From: Mesorhizobium sp.
GTDB taxonomy: Bacteria; Pseudomonadota; Alphaproteobacteria; Rhizobiales; Rhizobiaceae
Direction: 5' to 3'
DNA: 64,000 nt
NCBI GenBank assembly: GCA_004017275.1
Contig: SAKE01000013.1
Coordinates: 109,197-173,196, forward strand
Notes under the pieces: model-generated
What the model was told of the DNA's origin: nothing
Database searches by the model: none
What the model saw: only the letters and a program-made list of their open reading frames with translations
Part shown: piece by piece, positions 55,390 through 64,000 of the stretch
Layout: each line of letters begins with the position of its first letter
Position numbering within the stretch: position 1 is the stretch's first letter
Position numbers and translations under genes: made by a program

Positions 55390-57972
55390 ATGAGAGGGCT
55401 AAAGGACATTAGCGTCGGGACCAAGCTCTCGTTGGGCTTTGGGCTGGCGCTGCTGTGCGTCGTGGCCGTGGGAGTATTTGGGGTCGCGCAACTGCGATCA
55501 CTCAACAAGGTCACGAGCGAGATCACCAGCGTTTGGTTGCCCCAGGTCCAGATCGTCGGCGAGATGAAGCGCAACCTCGCGGAACACCAGCTCTATGCGA
55601 CGTTGCGCGTGCGCACTGCCGAGGCTGCGCAGATAGCCGGCATTGAGAAGGAGATGGCGAGGGAAAGCGACGAAATACTGCAAGGTCGGCGCGCCTATCG
55701 CCGGAGTGCCGGATCGCTGGCCGAGCAGCAGCTGTTCGACCAGTTCGTCAACCTATGGACGGCCTACGAAGATTCCCTGACATCGATTTTCCCGCTCCTC
55801 GAAACAGGAGGGCGAACAATGGCTGTCAAGGAGTTCGAGACGGTATCGCTCCCGACCGTTGCCGCCGCCACGCAGCGATTGGACGACCTGCTGGCCCTCA
55901 CCAACGAGCGCAGCACGGCCGCGGCGGTGATGGCGGACAGGACCTACACCGTTGCGCAAAGATTGACTTGGCTGGCAGTTCTTTTTGCCGCCGGGTGTCT
56001 TGGTGGGCTTGTCGCCTGGATACGCCACAATGTCAGCAAGCCGATCCTCGCCGTGACCGAGGCGATGCGTTGCTTGGCGCAGGGCGAGCGCCGTTCGAGT
56101 CTCATTGCGCTGAAAAGGGATCGGCAGGACGAGGTTGGAGTGCTGTTCTCGGCCTTTGCCGGCTACCGGGCCAGCCTGGAGCGCAGCGATGCCTTGGCCC
56201 GAGAAGCCGAGCTGGAGCGGCAGCAATTGGCCGCGGCCGCCGCCAATATGCCCGTAGGGCTTTGCATGTTCGATGCGGAGAGGCGGCTGGTTCTGTGCAA
56301 CCAAAGCTACGCCGATCTCTACCATGTGCCGGAGCCCCTGACTCGTCCCGGCACGCCGTGGATCGATTTGATGCGGTTCCGGATCGCGGCGGGCCTCTAT
56401 GCCGGCCATGACCCGGAAAAGTATGTGCAGCAGCTGACGGAGACCATCGATCGCGCAGAGCGGACGGTGAGCCTGGTGGAACTCAGGGACGGACGCACCA
56501 TCGACCTCATCCATCAGCCACTGCCGGGCGGCGGGTGGCTTGCCACTCACCATGACGTGACCGACTTGCGGCGGAGCGAAGCCAAGATTTCATACATGGC
56601 GCGCCACGACGGACTTACCGAGCTTCCAAATCGCATATTGTTCCGCGAACGCGCCGAGGAGGCTTTGGTCGAGATGCGGCGTGATGGTAGCAAGATTGCT
56701 TTCCACTGCCTCGATCTCGATCATTTCAAGATGGTCAACGACACGCTGGGGCACCCGGTTGGCGACGCCTTGCTGAAGGAGGTCGCCGCCAGACTGAAAC
56801 AGGTGGCCCGTGAAGGCGACACCGTGGCAAGGCTCGGCGGCGATGAGTTCGTGATCATTCAAACCGCGGTTGATCAGCCGGTCGAGGCGACAGCTCTTGC
56901 CCAACGGGTCATTGATGGGCTGAGCGCACCTTATGTCGTCGATGGCCACGGGGTTATGATCAGCGCCAGCATCGGCATCTCGATCGCGCCGGACGATGGC
57001 ATTGACGCCGACCAACTTCTCAAGACCGGCGACATGGCGCTCTACCGGGCGAAGGCGGAAGGCCGCGGAACCTACAGGTTCTTCGAACCGGAAATGGATG
57101 CGCGCATGCAGGCGCGGCGGTTTCTCGAACTCGACCTGCGCGAAGCGGTGGTGCGGCAGCAGTTCGAAATCTACTACCAACCGCTCCTCAATCTCGACCG
57201 CGGCGAGGTCAGCTGCTTCGAGGCGCTGCTGCGCTGGCATCACCCGACGCGCGGCATCGTATCCCCGGGAGAATTCATCCCGCTGGCCGAGGACATCGGC
57301 CTCATCGTCCCGATCGGTGAATGGGTTATCAAGCAAGCCTGTCTCGACGCGGCAAGCTGGCCCGGTAGCATCAAGGTCGCCGTCAATCTGTGCCCGGCGC
57401 AATTTCGCAACGCGCGCTTGCTCTCCACCATCGTCGAGGCATTGGATATCTCGGGACTGCCCCCCAGCCGGCTTGAGCTTGAGATCACCGAGACAGTGCT
57501 GCTGGCCAACAGCCAGGCGACTCTCTCGATGCTGCAACATATCCACATGCTCGGCGTTCATATCGCGATGGACGACTTCGGAACCGGATATTCGAGCTTG
57601 AGCTATCTGCGCTCGTTCCCATTCGACAAGATCAAGATCGATCAATCCTTCATCACGGACGCCGGAGATATCGACAGTTCCGTCGCCATCATTCGAGCGG
57701 TCACGAGCCTCGGCAACAGCCTCGGGATGCAGACCACCGCCGAGGGCGTCGAGACCGTGGAGCAGCTGGAACGGGTCCGAAGAGAAGGCTGCACCGAGGC
57801 GCAGGGCTTCCTGCTCAGCCGCCCGCTGCCCGCGCGGGACATCCCCGCGATGCTGGAGCGGACCCGCGCCGTGGTGGCGGGCGAGATCATTGAGACCGAA
57901 CCCGAAACGTCAGGCGAGCGAGACACGGACAAGCCGGGCAGGCGTCGCAGTAGGGCGTCTGTCCCCGCCTAA
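55390..57972 (+). CDS. GGDEF/EAL cyclic-di-GMP signalling protein
   Basis: An 860-residue membrane protein. Two helices (about 14-34 and 195-217) flank a four-helix-bundle periplasmic sensor, followed by HAMP (218-270), a PAS domain (about 280-395), GGDEF (about 400-560) and EAL (about 575-825). The GGDEF site reads RLGGDEF and the EAL site EALLRWHHP with DDFGTGYSSL later, so both the cyclase and phosphodiesterase signatures are intact. It probably sets cyclic-di-GMP levels in response to a periplasmic signal. It starts 224 bases upstream of the decayed effector gene and divergent from it. The start ATG at 55390 has no good ribosome-binding site. Confidence 0.93.
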   Translation: MRGLKDISVGTKLSLGFGLALLCVVAVGVFGVAQLRSLNKVTSEITSVWLPQVQIVGEMKRNLAEHQLYATLRVRTAEAAQIAGIEKEMARESDEILQGRRAYRRSAGSLAEQQLFDQFVNLWTAYEDSLTSIFPLLETGGRTMAVKEFETVSLPTVAAATQRLDDLLALTNERSTAAAVMADRTYTVAQRLTWLAVLFAAGCLGGLVAWIRHNVSKPILAVTEAMRCLAQGERRSSLIALKRDRQDEVGVLFSAFAGYRASLERSDALAREAELERQQLAAAAANMPVGLCMFDAERRLVLCNQSYADLYHVPEPLTRPGTPWIDLMRFRIAAGLYAGHDPEKYVQQLTETIDRAERTVSLVELRDGRTIDLIHQPLPGGGWLATHHDVTDLRRSEAKISYMARHDGLTELPNRILFRERAEEALVEMRRDGSKIAFHCLDLDHFKMVNDTLGHPVGDALLKEVAARLKQVAREGDTVARLGGDEFVIIQTAVDQPVEATALAQRVIDGLSAPYVVDGHGVMISASIGISIAPDDGIDADQLLKTGDMALYRAKAEGRGTYRFFEPEMDARMQARRFLELDLREAVVRQQFEIYYQPLLNLDRGEVSCFEALLRWHHPTRGIVSPGEFIPLAEDIGLIVPIGEWVIKQACLDAASWPGSIKVAVNLCPAQFRNARLLSTIVEALDISGLPPSRLELEITETVLLANSQATLSMLQHIHMLGVHIAMDDFGTGYSSLSYLRSFPFDKIKIDQSFITDAGDIDSSVAIIRAVTSLGNSLGMQTTAEGVETVEQLERVRREGCTEAQGFLLSRPLPARDIPAMLERTRAVVAGEIIETEPETSGERDTDKPGRRRSRASVPA

Positions 57973-58232
57973 CCGGGATGCAAGCGAAAAACAGTGCCAA
58001 CGAACATGAGTTTGCCGGCCTAGTTCAGGCCGCCACTCGGATCATGTCGATAGCGGGTGTGTAGGTCGGCGCGGCTCGAAATTAGGTGTGCTGAGCGCCG
58101 GTCAAAGTGGGATTAGCTTGTCATATCGATTATGGGATCCAGGTTGAACCCGACTTGCAGGACTCTGCTCGTAACCGAGCAGATCAACCTCACATTCGGT
58201 CGCTGCTCTTCACGGCTGCACCAACATCCCGC
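57973..58232. other. Non-coding stretch before IS relics
   Basis: No gene is supported. On the minus strand a short tail PTYTPAIDMIRVAA* (about 58030-58070) looks like a transposase-type C-terminus, but it is too short to assign. Confidence 0.35.
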
Positions 58233-58800
58233 CTACGGCCGCTGGGCTCGGGCGACGAGACCATTCTGAGTGAGCGGCGTTTTATATACCCGTTCGGTCG
58301 TCAGTACCTTGCGTTCACGACAGATACGCCGGCGATCCTCCTGCTCCGGTGTTGGCTCTTTGACCATTGCACATATGCGCGGTTCGCCTCGCTTGAAGGC
58401 AAGGAGAGACGAGCGTTTCACCATCGATCTTATCGGTTTTGGCTCGGCGACTGCGACGAGACACTGCGATAGAAGCGGGATCAACGACGTAGCTCTCGAT
58501 CCCCGCCTTGCTCAGAACCCGATGGATCCAGGAGCCATCGAGCCCGGCTTCCTGGATAGCGACGACGGGGAAGTCTGGCCCCATGCGTGCTCTTGCCTTC
58601 TCTCGCACGCTATCGAAGCGACGGAACAAGGCGGATAAATCACCACTGGGGACACTGTGTTTCGACAACTTCTCGCCGCCACCTGGCGACAACGACGAGA
58701 TCAGCCAGGTTGAACGGCTGAGCTCCAGCGATACGAAGATTGCGCCCAGACCAGTCCGGATAGCAGTCAGAGTTTCGGATCGGTCGGCCACTACATGCAT
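58233..58800 (-). pseudogene. IS110-family transposase relic (frameshifted and truncated)
   Basis: ATG at 58800 with GGAGG upstream starts an IS110-type DEDD transposase: GLGAIFVSLELSRSTWL and VVAIQEAGLDGSWIHRVLSKAGIESYVVDPASI are characteristic. Near 58405 (GETLV) the frame breaks and continues one frame over as LLAFKRGEPRICAMVKEPTPEQEDRRRICRERK, then is cut off near 58265. The rest of the gene is missing. It is a dead fragment of an insertion sequence. Confidence 0.8.
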
Positions 58801-58922
58801 GGTGTTCCTCCGCGGGGTGTTTGTTAGCAGCGTCACTCTGCCAGAGCACGCGCCGCTATCCATCCGTCGCCATGGGATCTGGTGATTGTTCATGTCGCCG
58901 ATTCCCGCGAAGGAACGCCACC

Positions 58923-59317
58923 ATGACCAAGATTGAAAGTAAGACCGCCAGCGCTGCCGTCAAAGACATTCTGCTTTCAGACCCGGACGGACTTCACGAA
59001 ATGATCCGTGCGGTGATGCAGGAGGTGCTCGAGGCCGAGATGGACGACGGTGGAGGAGACCATCGAGCGCACGCTGACCTTCTTTTGCCTGCCGCGCCAG
59101 CATCACAAGCATCTCAAGAGCACCAACATGCTTGAACGGCTCAATGAGGAAATCCGCCGGCGCACCTATGTCGTGCGCATCTTCCCCAACGCCGAAAGCT
59201 GCCTGCGCCTCGTCAGGGCGCCGGCTGTCGAAACCAACGAAAACTGGATGGAGGCCCTACATCAACATTGACGACCTGCGCGAGCACAAGAAGCTCGCTC
59301 TACGCCAAGCCGCATGA
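58923..59317 (+). pseudogene. IS256-family transposase relic with internal deletion
   Basis: The N-terminal 40 residues (DILLSDPDGLHEMIRAVMQEVLEAEM) and the C-terminal part (TLTFFCLPRQHHKHLKSTNMLERLNEEIRRRTYVVRIFPNAESCLRL, ending DDLREHKKLAL) of a mutator-type IS256 transposase are present, but the middle of about 250 residues with the catalytic residues is gone. The deletion junction lies near 59048 and two frame changes are seen (59048 and about 59253). No terminal repeats were found. Confidence 0.8.
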
Positions 59318-59615
59318 CCAGCATCGTGGCCGCCCCATTTTGCAGAACTTGACGCACACAACCGCCACTTCGAGTTTACCGACCGCACCGAGTCATCCAC
59401 GCAAAGACCTGCGCAGCGTCAGCTTCAGAGCTTGGTCCCACCGGCTGAACGCCAAAAAAGCGGATCTTGGCCATCGGAAGCGCCCTCAACCGACTGAGAG
59501 GTTTCGGCTTATGCGATGCGACTGGCAGTCCTGCGCTCCGGGGACAAGGCCGTGGCGGCAGAAGATCCCCTGGACATCAGGCGATGTCCGGAAGGCAGCA
59601 TCGTAGTAACGGTTT
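59318..59615. other. Non-coding stretch between IS256 relic and kinase
   Basis: Nothing recognisable lies in these 298 bases. The open frames here have no coding character. Confidence 0.4.
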
Positions 59616-60383
59616 TTACGCCGCTCGCGGCACGCGCGAGGTGAACGTCGCCCGGGTGACCGACACGCTGGTGCCGTCAATATCGCTGATAATCTCCACC
59701 CTGGCCTCCAGTTGTTTCACCAGTGCTTCGACGATGGCTGTTCCAAGTCCGGTAGCCGGTACGTCGTTGGCGATCTTGCCGACGCCATTGTCCGAAACCG
59801 TCAGTTTCCAGTCACTGCCCGCGGTCTCGTAGCTCACCTGGATGCGAGCGCCGGTTCTCTTCTTGGGGAAAGCATATTTGATGGCGTTGAGCACGAGTTC
59901 GGTGACAATTAGTCCCAGACTGACTGCCCTTTGCGAATCTATCCTGCCGCCTTCGGCCATTACGGTGACCGTGATCGGCTGGGCTTCGCCGACCATCGAC
60001 GAGGCGAGGCTGCTGCACAATTTCGGTAGGTAAGAGCCGACATCGATCTCGTCGACGCCGGCGGAGGTGTGGAGATGGCGTTGCACCTCGGCCACGGACA
60101 GAACGCGCTGATGGGCGTCCTTGAGATGCTGGCGCGTCTCTTCCGACGTCACCGAGCGTGCCTTCAGCAACAGGATCGAGGCAATGATCTGCAGGCTGTT
60201 GGCAACCCGATGCTCCATCTCGCGCAGCAGGACGTCTTTCTGCCGAAGCAGGTCTTCGGTGCGACCGAGCAGTTCTTCCTTCTCCCGCTCGATGATACGA
60301 CGGGCCGTTATGTCATTGAAGGCGAGAAGGATGGTGATGGCCGAACTATGGTCGTAAAGCACCTTGCGGGCATTGAGCAGCAT
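59616..60383 (-). CDS. HWE/HisKA_2-type sensor histidine kinase, 5'-truncated
   Basis: A 255-residue kinase core. Residues 1-35 look like the end of a PAS/PAC domain (LLNARKVLYD...LLAFNDITARRIIE). The phosphoacceptor His is in REMEHRVANSLQIIASILLLKA near 57, and the ATPase has ELVLNAIKYAFP near 167 with the Asn, and DNGVGKIANDV near 197. Upstream of the ATG the frame remains open (GSGTRIGRRTM), into the 3' end of the Hsp20 gene, and matches more of the PAC segment, so the sensor part was lost by a recombination or deletion. Whether the remnant is expressed is unclear. Confidence 0.8.
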   Translation of the reverse strand: MLLNARKVLYDHSSAITILLAFNDITARRIIEREKEELLGRTEDLLRQKDVLLREMEHRVANSLQIIASILLLKARSVTSEETRQHLKDAHQRVLSVAEVQRHLHTSAGVDEIDVGSYLPKLCSSLASSMVGEAQPITVTVMAEGGRIDSQRAVSLGLIVTELVLNAIKYAFPKKRTGARIQVSYETAGSDWKLTVSDNGVGKIANDVPATGLGTAIVEALVKQLEARVEIISDIDGTSVSVTRATFTSRVPRAA

Positions 60384-60427
60384 GGTGCGACGGCCGATCC
60401 GCGTTCCTGAGCCATGCTTGCCTCCCT

Positions 60428-60862
60428 CTATCCCTTGATCTGGATCTTCTTCGGCCGATCCGCCTCCGGCCGGTGCAACTCGACTTCGAGCAGCCCGTTG
60501 GCGAAACGCGCCTCGACCCGTTCCGGGTCGACGCGGAATGGCAATTGCACTGTCCGGGAGAAGGTCCCATAGGCGCGCTCACGGCGGTGCCAGACGGATT
60601 TCTCGTCCTCCGTTCGAGGCTCGCGCGTTCCCTTCAATGTCAGAATGTTCTCGCGCACCGTGAGGCCGATTTCGTCAGGTGATATCCCCGGCAGTTCCGC
60701 GGCCACCGCCACGCTGTCCTCGCCAGTCCAAAGATTGATCGGCGGAAACTCCTGAGCGGCGCTGGCGGTCAGCCCGGCCAAACGCTGGTTTACTTCCTGT
60801 TGCATGCGCCGCATTTCCACAAACGGATCGAACCCGATGCGGCCGAAATCCGACAAAAGCAT
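60428..60862 (-). CDS. Hsp20/alpha-crystallin small heat-shock protein
   Basis: A 144-residue small heat-shock protein, an ATP-independent holdase. The alpha-crystallin domain (about 43-135) starts NLWTGEDSVAVAAELPGISPDEI and contains the typical ERAYGTFSRTVQLPFRVDPERVEARFANGLLEVELHRPE. The ATG at 60862 has AGGAGG six bases before; the ATG two codons earlier is too close. It lies 44 bases upstream of the truncated kinase on the same strand. Confidence 0.93.
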   Translation of the reverse strand: MLLSDFGRIGFDPFVEMRRMQQEVNQRLAGLTASAAQEFPPINLWTGEDSVAVAAELPGISPDEIGLTVRENILTLKGTREPRTEDEKSVWHRRERAYGTFSRTVQLPFRVDPERVEARFANGLLEVELHRPEADRPKKIQIKG

Positions 60863-61591
60863 GTACATCCTCCTATGATTCACGACCTTGCATGATTGCC
60901 ACGCGCGACACGTGCGTGCGCACCGGAAGCGGAATCGATCGATGGCAACAGGAGGGGCGATCAGCACAGAGACCGAGCGGCCCGATCGCGCAACCTCGCA
61001 GAATGCGAGAAAGAGGGGTTCGGGCAGACGCCGGAACACATCCTCCTTGCGAAGCGACATGAACCGAACTCGATCCACCGTAGGGCCGGACCGTCATTCC
61101 CGTGCCAGGACCCGATAGCGGCATCCGGCTTTATCATTAGGTGGCCCCAAATGGCCTTTCACGAGGTGATCTTTGACATTCCACCAGTCACCTCTTCGGC
61201 AACAGCGGGGTCCCTTCGAATCCGTAGCCACGTTGCCTCTAGTCGCTGATTTGGCTTCCCTTTGCGCAACTGTCGGGATCGACGAAGCGTCCCGAATTGC
61301 ACCGCGGTTCGATCAACTGATCGCAGGCGACGCGCCGCATCGTCATGGTAGCTGACGAATGAATCGGCATGACACGTCGCAGTGACCGAGACATCAAGCC
61401 AGCACCTATGTCGGCTTGCCGCAAGTCAAAAGAATCCAGCCCTGCGTGCCGCGTTCGCTGACCTTCGCCAGTGACGCCATTTGCATTTCGGCCGGACAGA
61501 TGGGCACAGACATGTGCAATTCCCGCATCGCCCATTATTGGAACTCACAAGGCGGCGTTCTTTCCGTCTTGGCGAGCAGCGGGCCAACGCG
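60863..61591. other. Gene-free region upstream of Hsp20
   Basis: About 730 bases with no supported gene. The Hsp20 promoter must lie near 60870-60950 (minus strand); I found no sigma-54 or clear heat-shock element. No inverted repeat stands out. Confidence 0.45.
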
Positions 61592-61920
61592 TTACCGGCG
61601 GTGATCTTCCTGCAGCTTTAAATCAGTCGCCACCAACGACGAAATCAGATTTGGCCAGCACGCCGGCAATCCTGGCAAATCCCACAATGCTTGCCGCGCC
61701 TGCTCGGGTGTCATCTGTCCGGCGATCGCTGCGTTGCTGCTTCTCACCGCGCAACTGAATACCGGTCCCCGACGCGCTTTTGGCCACTGATTCAGGAATA
61801 CGAGCGCTTCGCGCACTGTGTTGATGTCGTGACGACGTCGTTGGTCTTAACCTGGACCGGCGATAGGAAAGCCAGACCGGTTATTCTTACCTCCCTGCGA
61901 TCGCACGCTGGATCTTTCAT
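61592..61920 (-). pseudogene. DUF982 protein, frameshifted
   Basis: ATG at 61920 starts MKDPACDRREVRI and LSPVQVKTNDVVTT; one frame over, NTVREALVFLNQWPKARRGPVFSCAV and AIAGQMTPEQARQALWD continue to the stop at 61592. Together they make one copy of the small Rhizobiales-specific DUF982 domain. The break is near 61830. These short proteins occur in many copies in symbiosis islands and plasmids, and their function is unknown. Confidence 0.65.
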
Positions 61921-62443
61921 TCGGTGGTTGGTTGCGTGACAGGTTTCGAACGTTAGGTCTTGTTTTCTCTGGAAGATCGGGCTGTACGACATAATCCAAA
62001 TGTTGCGACGCAGCGAAGGCTTCTGCTGGTTCCCGAGTTGAAAAAGCCAGTTGCACCTGGATGAGTGTGTCGCCGCCACCCAATAGCCCATCAGATGTTC
62101 AATGGCAGGCGGCGTCCGACGCTCGAACAGCAAGCGCCACGGCCGGCGGGTAGCCGATGCCACAGCTTTGGAGCTGCCCCGGATACTATTATAAGACCGA
62201 TTGACGCGGGGCTCGACGCGTTTGCGGCAAATAAGCTCGAGTGTGGACAGAGATGTGACGTTCTATTGAGTCGCTGACCCAATCGGTAGCGACCTGGTGA
62301 TCCACGCAACCAATTCCGGTCGTTTCTGTCACTAAGAACTCGATATTCGCTATTTGCACCTCGAAAGTCGCATAATTGGCAGTGAGAAACTCAACGCGTT
62401 GTGAGGATGGCATAGAGAAGCAGTAGCCCCTTCTCTAGTCTCG
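61921..62443. other. Gene-free region behind thiD
   Basis: No frame of coding quality is present in these 520 bases. It may hold the end of the thi transcript, but I saw no strong terminator. Confidence 0.4.
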
Positions 62444-63259
62444 CTACGGGAAAAATTCTGGAAAATGGGTCTGCTTGGCTGGACGCAGAACGCTGTGGTT
62501 ATTCAGCCGGCATTTCTGAAGCCTCTCCAAGACAAACAGCTTGCCTTCGCGCACGCTGTCTTCGAGCGGCTTCGGCTTCGCCAGATGCGCCGCAATCGCG
62601 CTGGCCAGCATGCAACCTGTCCCGCGCATCGATGTGGCAAGGCGCGGTGCATCGAAGCGGATGGGTTCGTGCCCGGAGCGTAACAGAATATCGGTCGACC
62701 GGGTTCCCGACGCATGCCCACCCTTGATCAGCAGGGCTTGAGGGCCGGCGGCCAGCAGTCTTTTTCCTTGTTGGAGCGCTCCGTCCTCATCCACTGCCAG
62801 TTCGGAGCCACTAAGGAGCGCCAGTTCAGGGAGGTTGGGCGTGACAATGCAGCAAAGCGGCATAAGATCGCGCTTCATGGCAGCGATAGCGCCTGCTTGC
62901 AGAAGTGCGCGGCCTGAGGTGGAGGCCAGCACAGGGTCGAGTACTGCGGGGACATGCGGAAATTTGCGCAGCACTGCGGCAACGGCAACAATGATCTTGG
63001 CAGTCGCCAGCATGCCGATCTTGATTGTGGCCACGTCGTTGGCCTGCAGCGCGGCGCACATCTGATTGGCCACCAGGCTAGGTGGCGAATAATAGATTTC
63101 GATCACGGCGTCATGCGTTTGCACCGTTAGCGCTGTGACGGCGAGACAGGTGCGCACGCCAATGGCAGAGATCGTCTCGATATCGCGTGCAATTCCAGCA
63201 CCGCCACTGGAGTCCGATCCACCGACGACAAGCACATGTGGTTCTCGCCTCAGCGCCAT
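62444..63259 (-). CDS. thiD: Hydroxymethylpyrimidine/phosphomethylpyrimidine kinase
   Basis: A 271-residue ribokinase-fold enzyme of thiamine synthesis that phosphorylates HMP and HMP-phosphate. The N-terminal VLVVGGSDSSGGAGIARDIETI near 8 and the DPVLASTSGRALL segment near 113 bind substrate. The anion-hole block is MRGTGCMLASAIAAHL near 214, matching the usual GTGC..aSAIAA. The ATG at 63259 is preferred (10-base overlap with thiE); an in-frame ATG at 63280 is possible. It is the last gene of the thi operon. Confidence 0.93.
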   Translation of the reverse strand: MALRREPHVLVVGGSDSSGGAGIARDIETISAIGVRTCLAVTALTVQTHDAVIEIYYSPPSLVANQMCAALQANDVATIKIGMLATAKIIVAVAAVLRKFPHVPAVLDPVLASTSGRALLQAGAIAAMKRDLMPLCCIVTPNLPELALLSGSELAVDEDGALQQGKRLLAAGPQALLIKGGHASGTRSTDILLRSGHEPIRFDAPRLATSMRGTGCMLASAIAAHLAKPKPLEDSVREGKLFVLERLQKCRLNNHSVLRPAKQTHFPEFFP

Positions 63260-63855
63260 TGGTCCGTCTTTTCGATCCATTCTCGCGTGCGCGCCTCGGG
63301 GTCGTCGTTGAGCGTGATGTCGGTCACCACCGCCGCGCTGTCCGCGCCAGCCGCAAAGACACCGTCGAGCCGCTCAGGGTTGAGGCCACCAATGGCGACC
63401 AATTGAAACGGCGCGACCTGGCGCTTCCATTCGCTGATCCGTTCGACCCCTTGCGGCGCCCATTTCATCTTCTTCAGGATGGTCGGATAGATGGGTCCAA
63501 GCGCTATGTAGTCAGGCTCGGCGGCCATCGCCGTTTCCAGCTCCTGATGATCATGTGTGCTCAGTCCGAGCCTTACGCCGGCTGCCCGTATCGCCAAGAG
63601 GTCAGCGGTCTGCAAATCCTCCTGGCCGAGATGTATGAAGTCGCAGCCTTCCTCGATTGCCAGGCGCCAGTGGTCGTTGACGATGAGTTGGCACTGGTAT
63701 CGAGCACACAAGGCCTTCGCGGTGCGGATCTCCGCGCGCAACCCAGCCTCATCCACGGTCTTGATGCGCAGTTGCAGAAGCCGGACTCCGAGTGGGACCA
63801 GCCGTTCGATCCAGGCAGCGCTGTCGACGATCAGATAAAAGGGATCGAGCTTCAT
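63250..63855 (-). CDS. thiE: Thiamine-phosphate synthase
   Basis: A 201-residue TIM-barrel that joins HMP-diphosphate with thiazole phosphate. Typical blocks are LLQLRIKTVDEAG near 26, LIVNDHWRLAIEEGCDFIHLGQEDL near 57, GLSTHDHQELETA near 95 and ALGPIYPTILKKM near 116, plus VAIGGLNPERLDGVFAAGADSAAVVTDI. Many thiE proteins have THT where this has PTI. Its ATG overlaps the thiG stop (ATGA) and its 3' end overlaps thiD, so the three are translationally coupled. Confidence 0.95.
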   Translation of the reverse strand: MKLDPFYLIVDSAAWIERLVPLGVRLLQLRIKTVDEAGLRAEIRTAKALCARYQCQLIVNDHWRLAIEEGCDFIHLGQEDLQTADLLAIRAAGVRLGLSTHDHQELETAMAAEPDYIALGPIYPTILKKMKWAPQGVERISEWKRQVAPFQLVAIGGLNPERLDGVFAAGADSAAVVTDITLNDDPEARTREWIEKTDQWR

Positions 63856-64000
63856 GAAAAAACGGCCCTGCCGACCATCGGTGTCGATGGCACGGCGACG
63901 TCGCGCGGTTCGAGCATTCCCGAACTGAACGCCTCACGACCGGCGTCGACCGCCTTACCGAAAGCACGCGCCATGCCGACCGGATATGCCGCCTTGGCGA
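63852..64000 (-). CDS. thiG: Thiazole synthase (C-terminal end only)
   Basis: The last 48 codons are in the window, ending in TGA that overlaps the thiE ATG. The sequence AKAAYPVGMARAFGKAVDAGREAFSSGML matches the C-terminal helix of ThiG, which builds the thiazole phosphate ring of thiamine. The rest lies beyond the right edge. With thiE and thiD it makes up a thi operon, probably preceded outside by thiC and thiO. Confidence 0.9.
   Translation of the reverse strand, partial: AKAAYPVGMARAFGKAVDAGREAFSSGMLEPRDVAVPSTPMVGRAVFS

Noticed and set aside
60870..60930. Possible sigma-54 promoter (TGGCA...TGCA) before Hsp20
   Set aside because: The GG and GC elements are seven bases apart, where ten are required.

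Overview
The window looks like a chromosome segment of a Mesorhizobium-type alphaproteobacterium (Rhizobiales). This rests on high G+C, the gene sets (htpX-rsmB-heparinase, usg, a split-off atpC behind an atpHAGD block, DUF982 and HWE-type kinases), dense palindromic intergenic repeats of the rhizobial kind, and a right end that resembles the accessory 'symbiosis island' part of such genomes. The genus assignment is by recognition, not by a database search.

Positions 1 to about 50.5 kb are core-like chromosome. From left to right this part holds: a heparinase II/III protein, rsmB and htpX (minus); a SdhAF4/DUF1674 protein; a HAD phosphatase; a transglutaminase-like protein; a TadG-like VWA protein; a cyclopropane-fatty-acid synthase; a MOSC protein coupled to acs; usg; an aldo/keto reductase, an MFS exporter and a divergent LysR regulator; a second aldo/keto reductase; an orphan Phd/YefM antitoxin; a YggS-like PLP protein; leuS-lptE; a soluble FtsK-type translocase; fructose-6-phosphate aldolase; priA; a racemase; the F1 ATP synthase operon atpHAGD-C; a hexuronate/unsaturated-uronate catabolic locus (uxuB divergent from uxaC-dctPQM-gntR-kduI-kduD-kdgF); a coniferyl-aldehyde-type dehydrogenase; recQ; and small secreted, Rossmann and zinc-ribbon proteins.

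The uronate locus forms one metabolic unit. A TRAP transporter imports uronates. UxaC and UxuB lead from hexuronate to aldonate, and KdgF, KduI and KduD lead from unsaturated uronate to 2-keto-3-deoxygluconate. A FadR-type GntR regulator and a palindrome in the uxuB-uxaC gap are candidates for its control.

From about 50.5 kb the character changes. There is a gene-free stretch carrying what looks like the 3' end of a tRNA-Ser gene, which is a possible attachment-site scar. It is followed by a frameshifted giant gene with an RNA-polymerase-like D-F-D-G-D motif and a shikimate-kinase-like domain (probably a decayed type III effector of the SKWP/RipS/XopAD/Mlr6361 kind), a GGDEF-EAL protein, relics of IS110 and IS256 elements, a 5'-truncated HWE-type histidine kinase abutting an Hsp20 gene, a frameshifted DUF982 gene, and the 3' part of a thiamine operon (thiG-thiE-thiD). 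This is the layout expected of the edge of an integrated symbiosis island.

The most notable observations are the RNA-polymerase-like effector relic, the tRNA-Ser scar, a 23-codon reading frame behind an exceptionally long Shine-Dalgarno match near 8.2 kb, and several families of palindromic repeats, one of which separates atpC from the rest of its operon.
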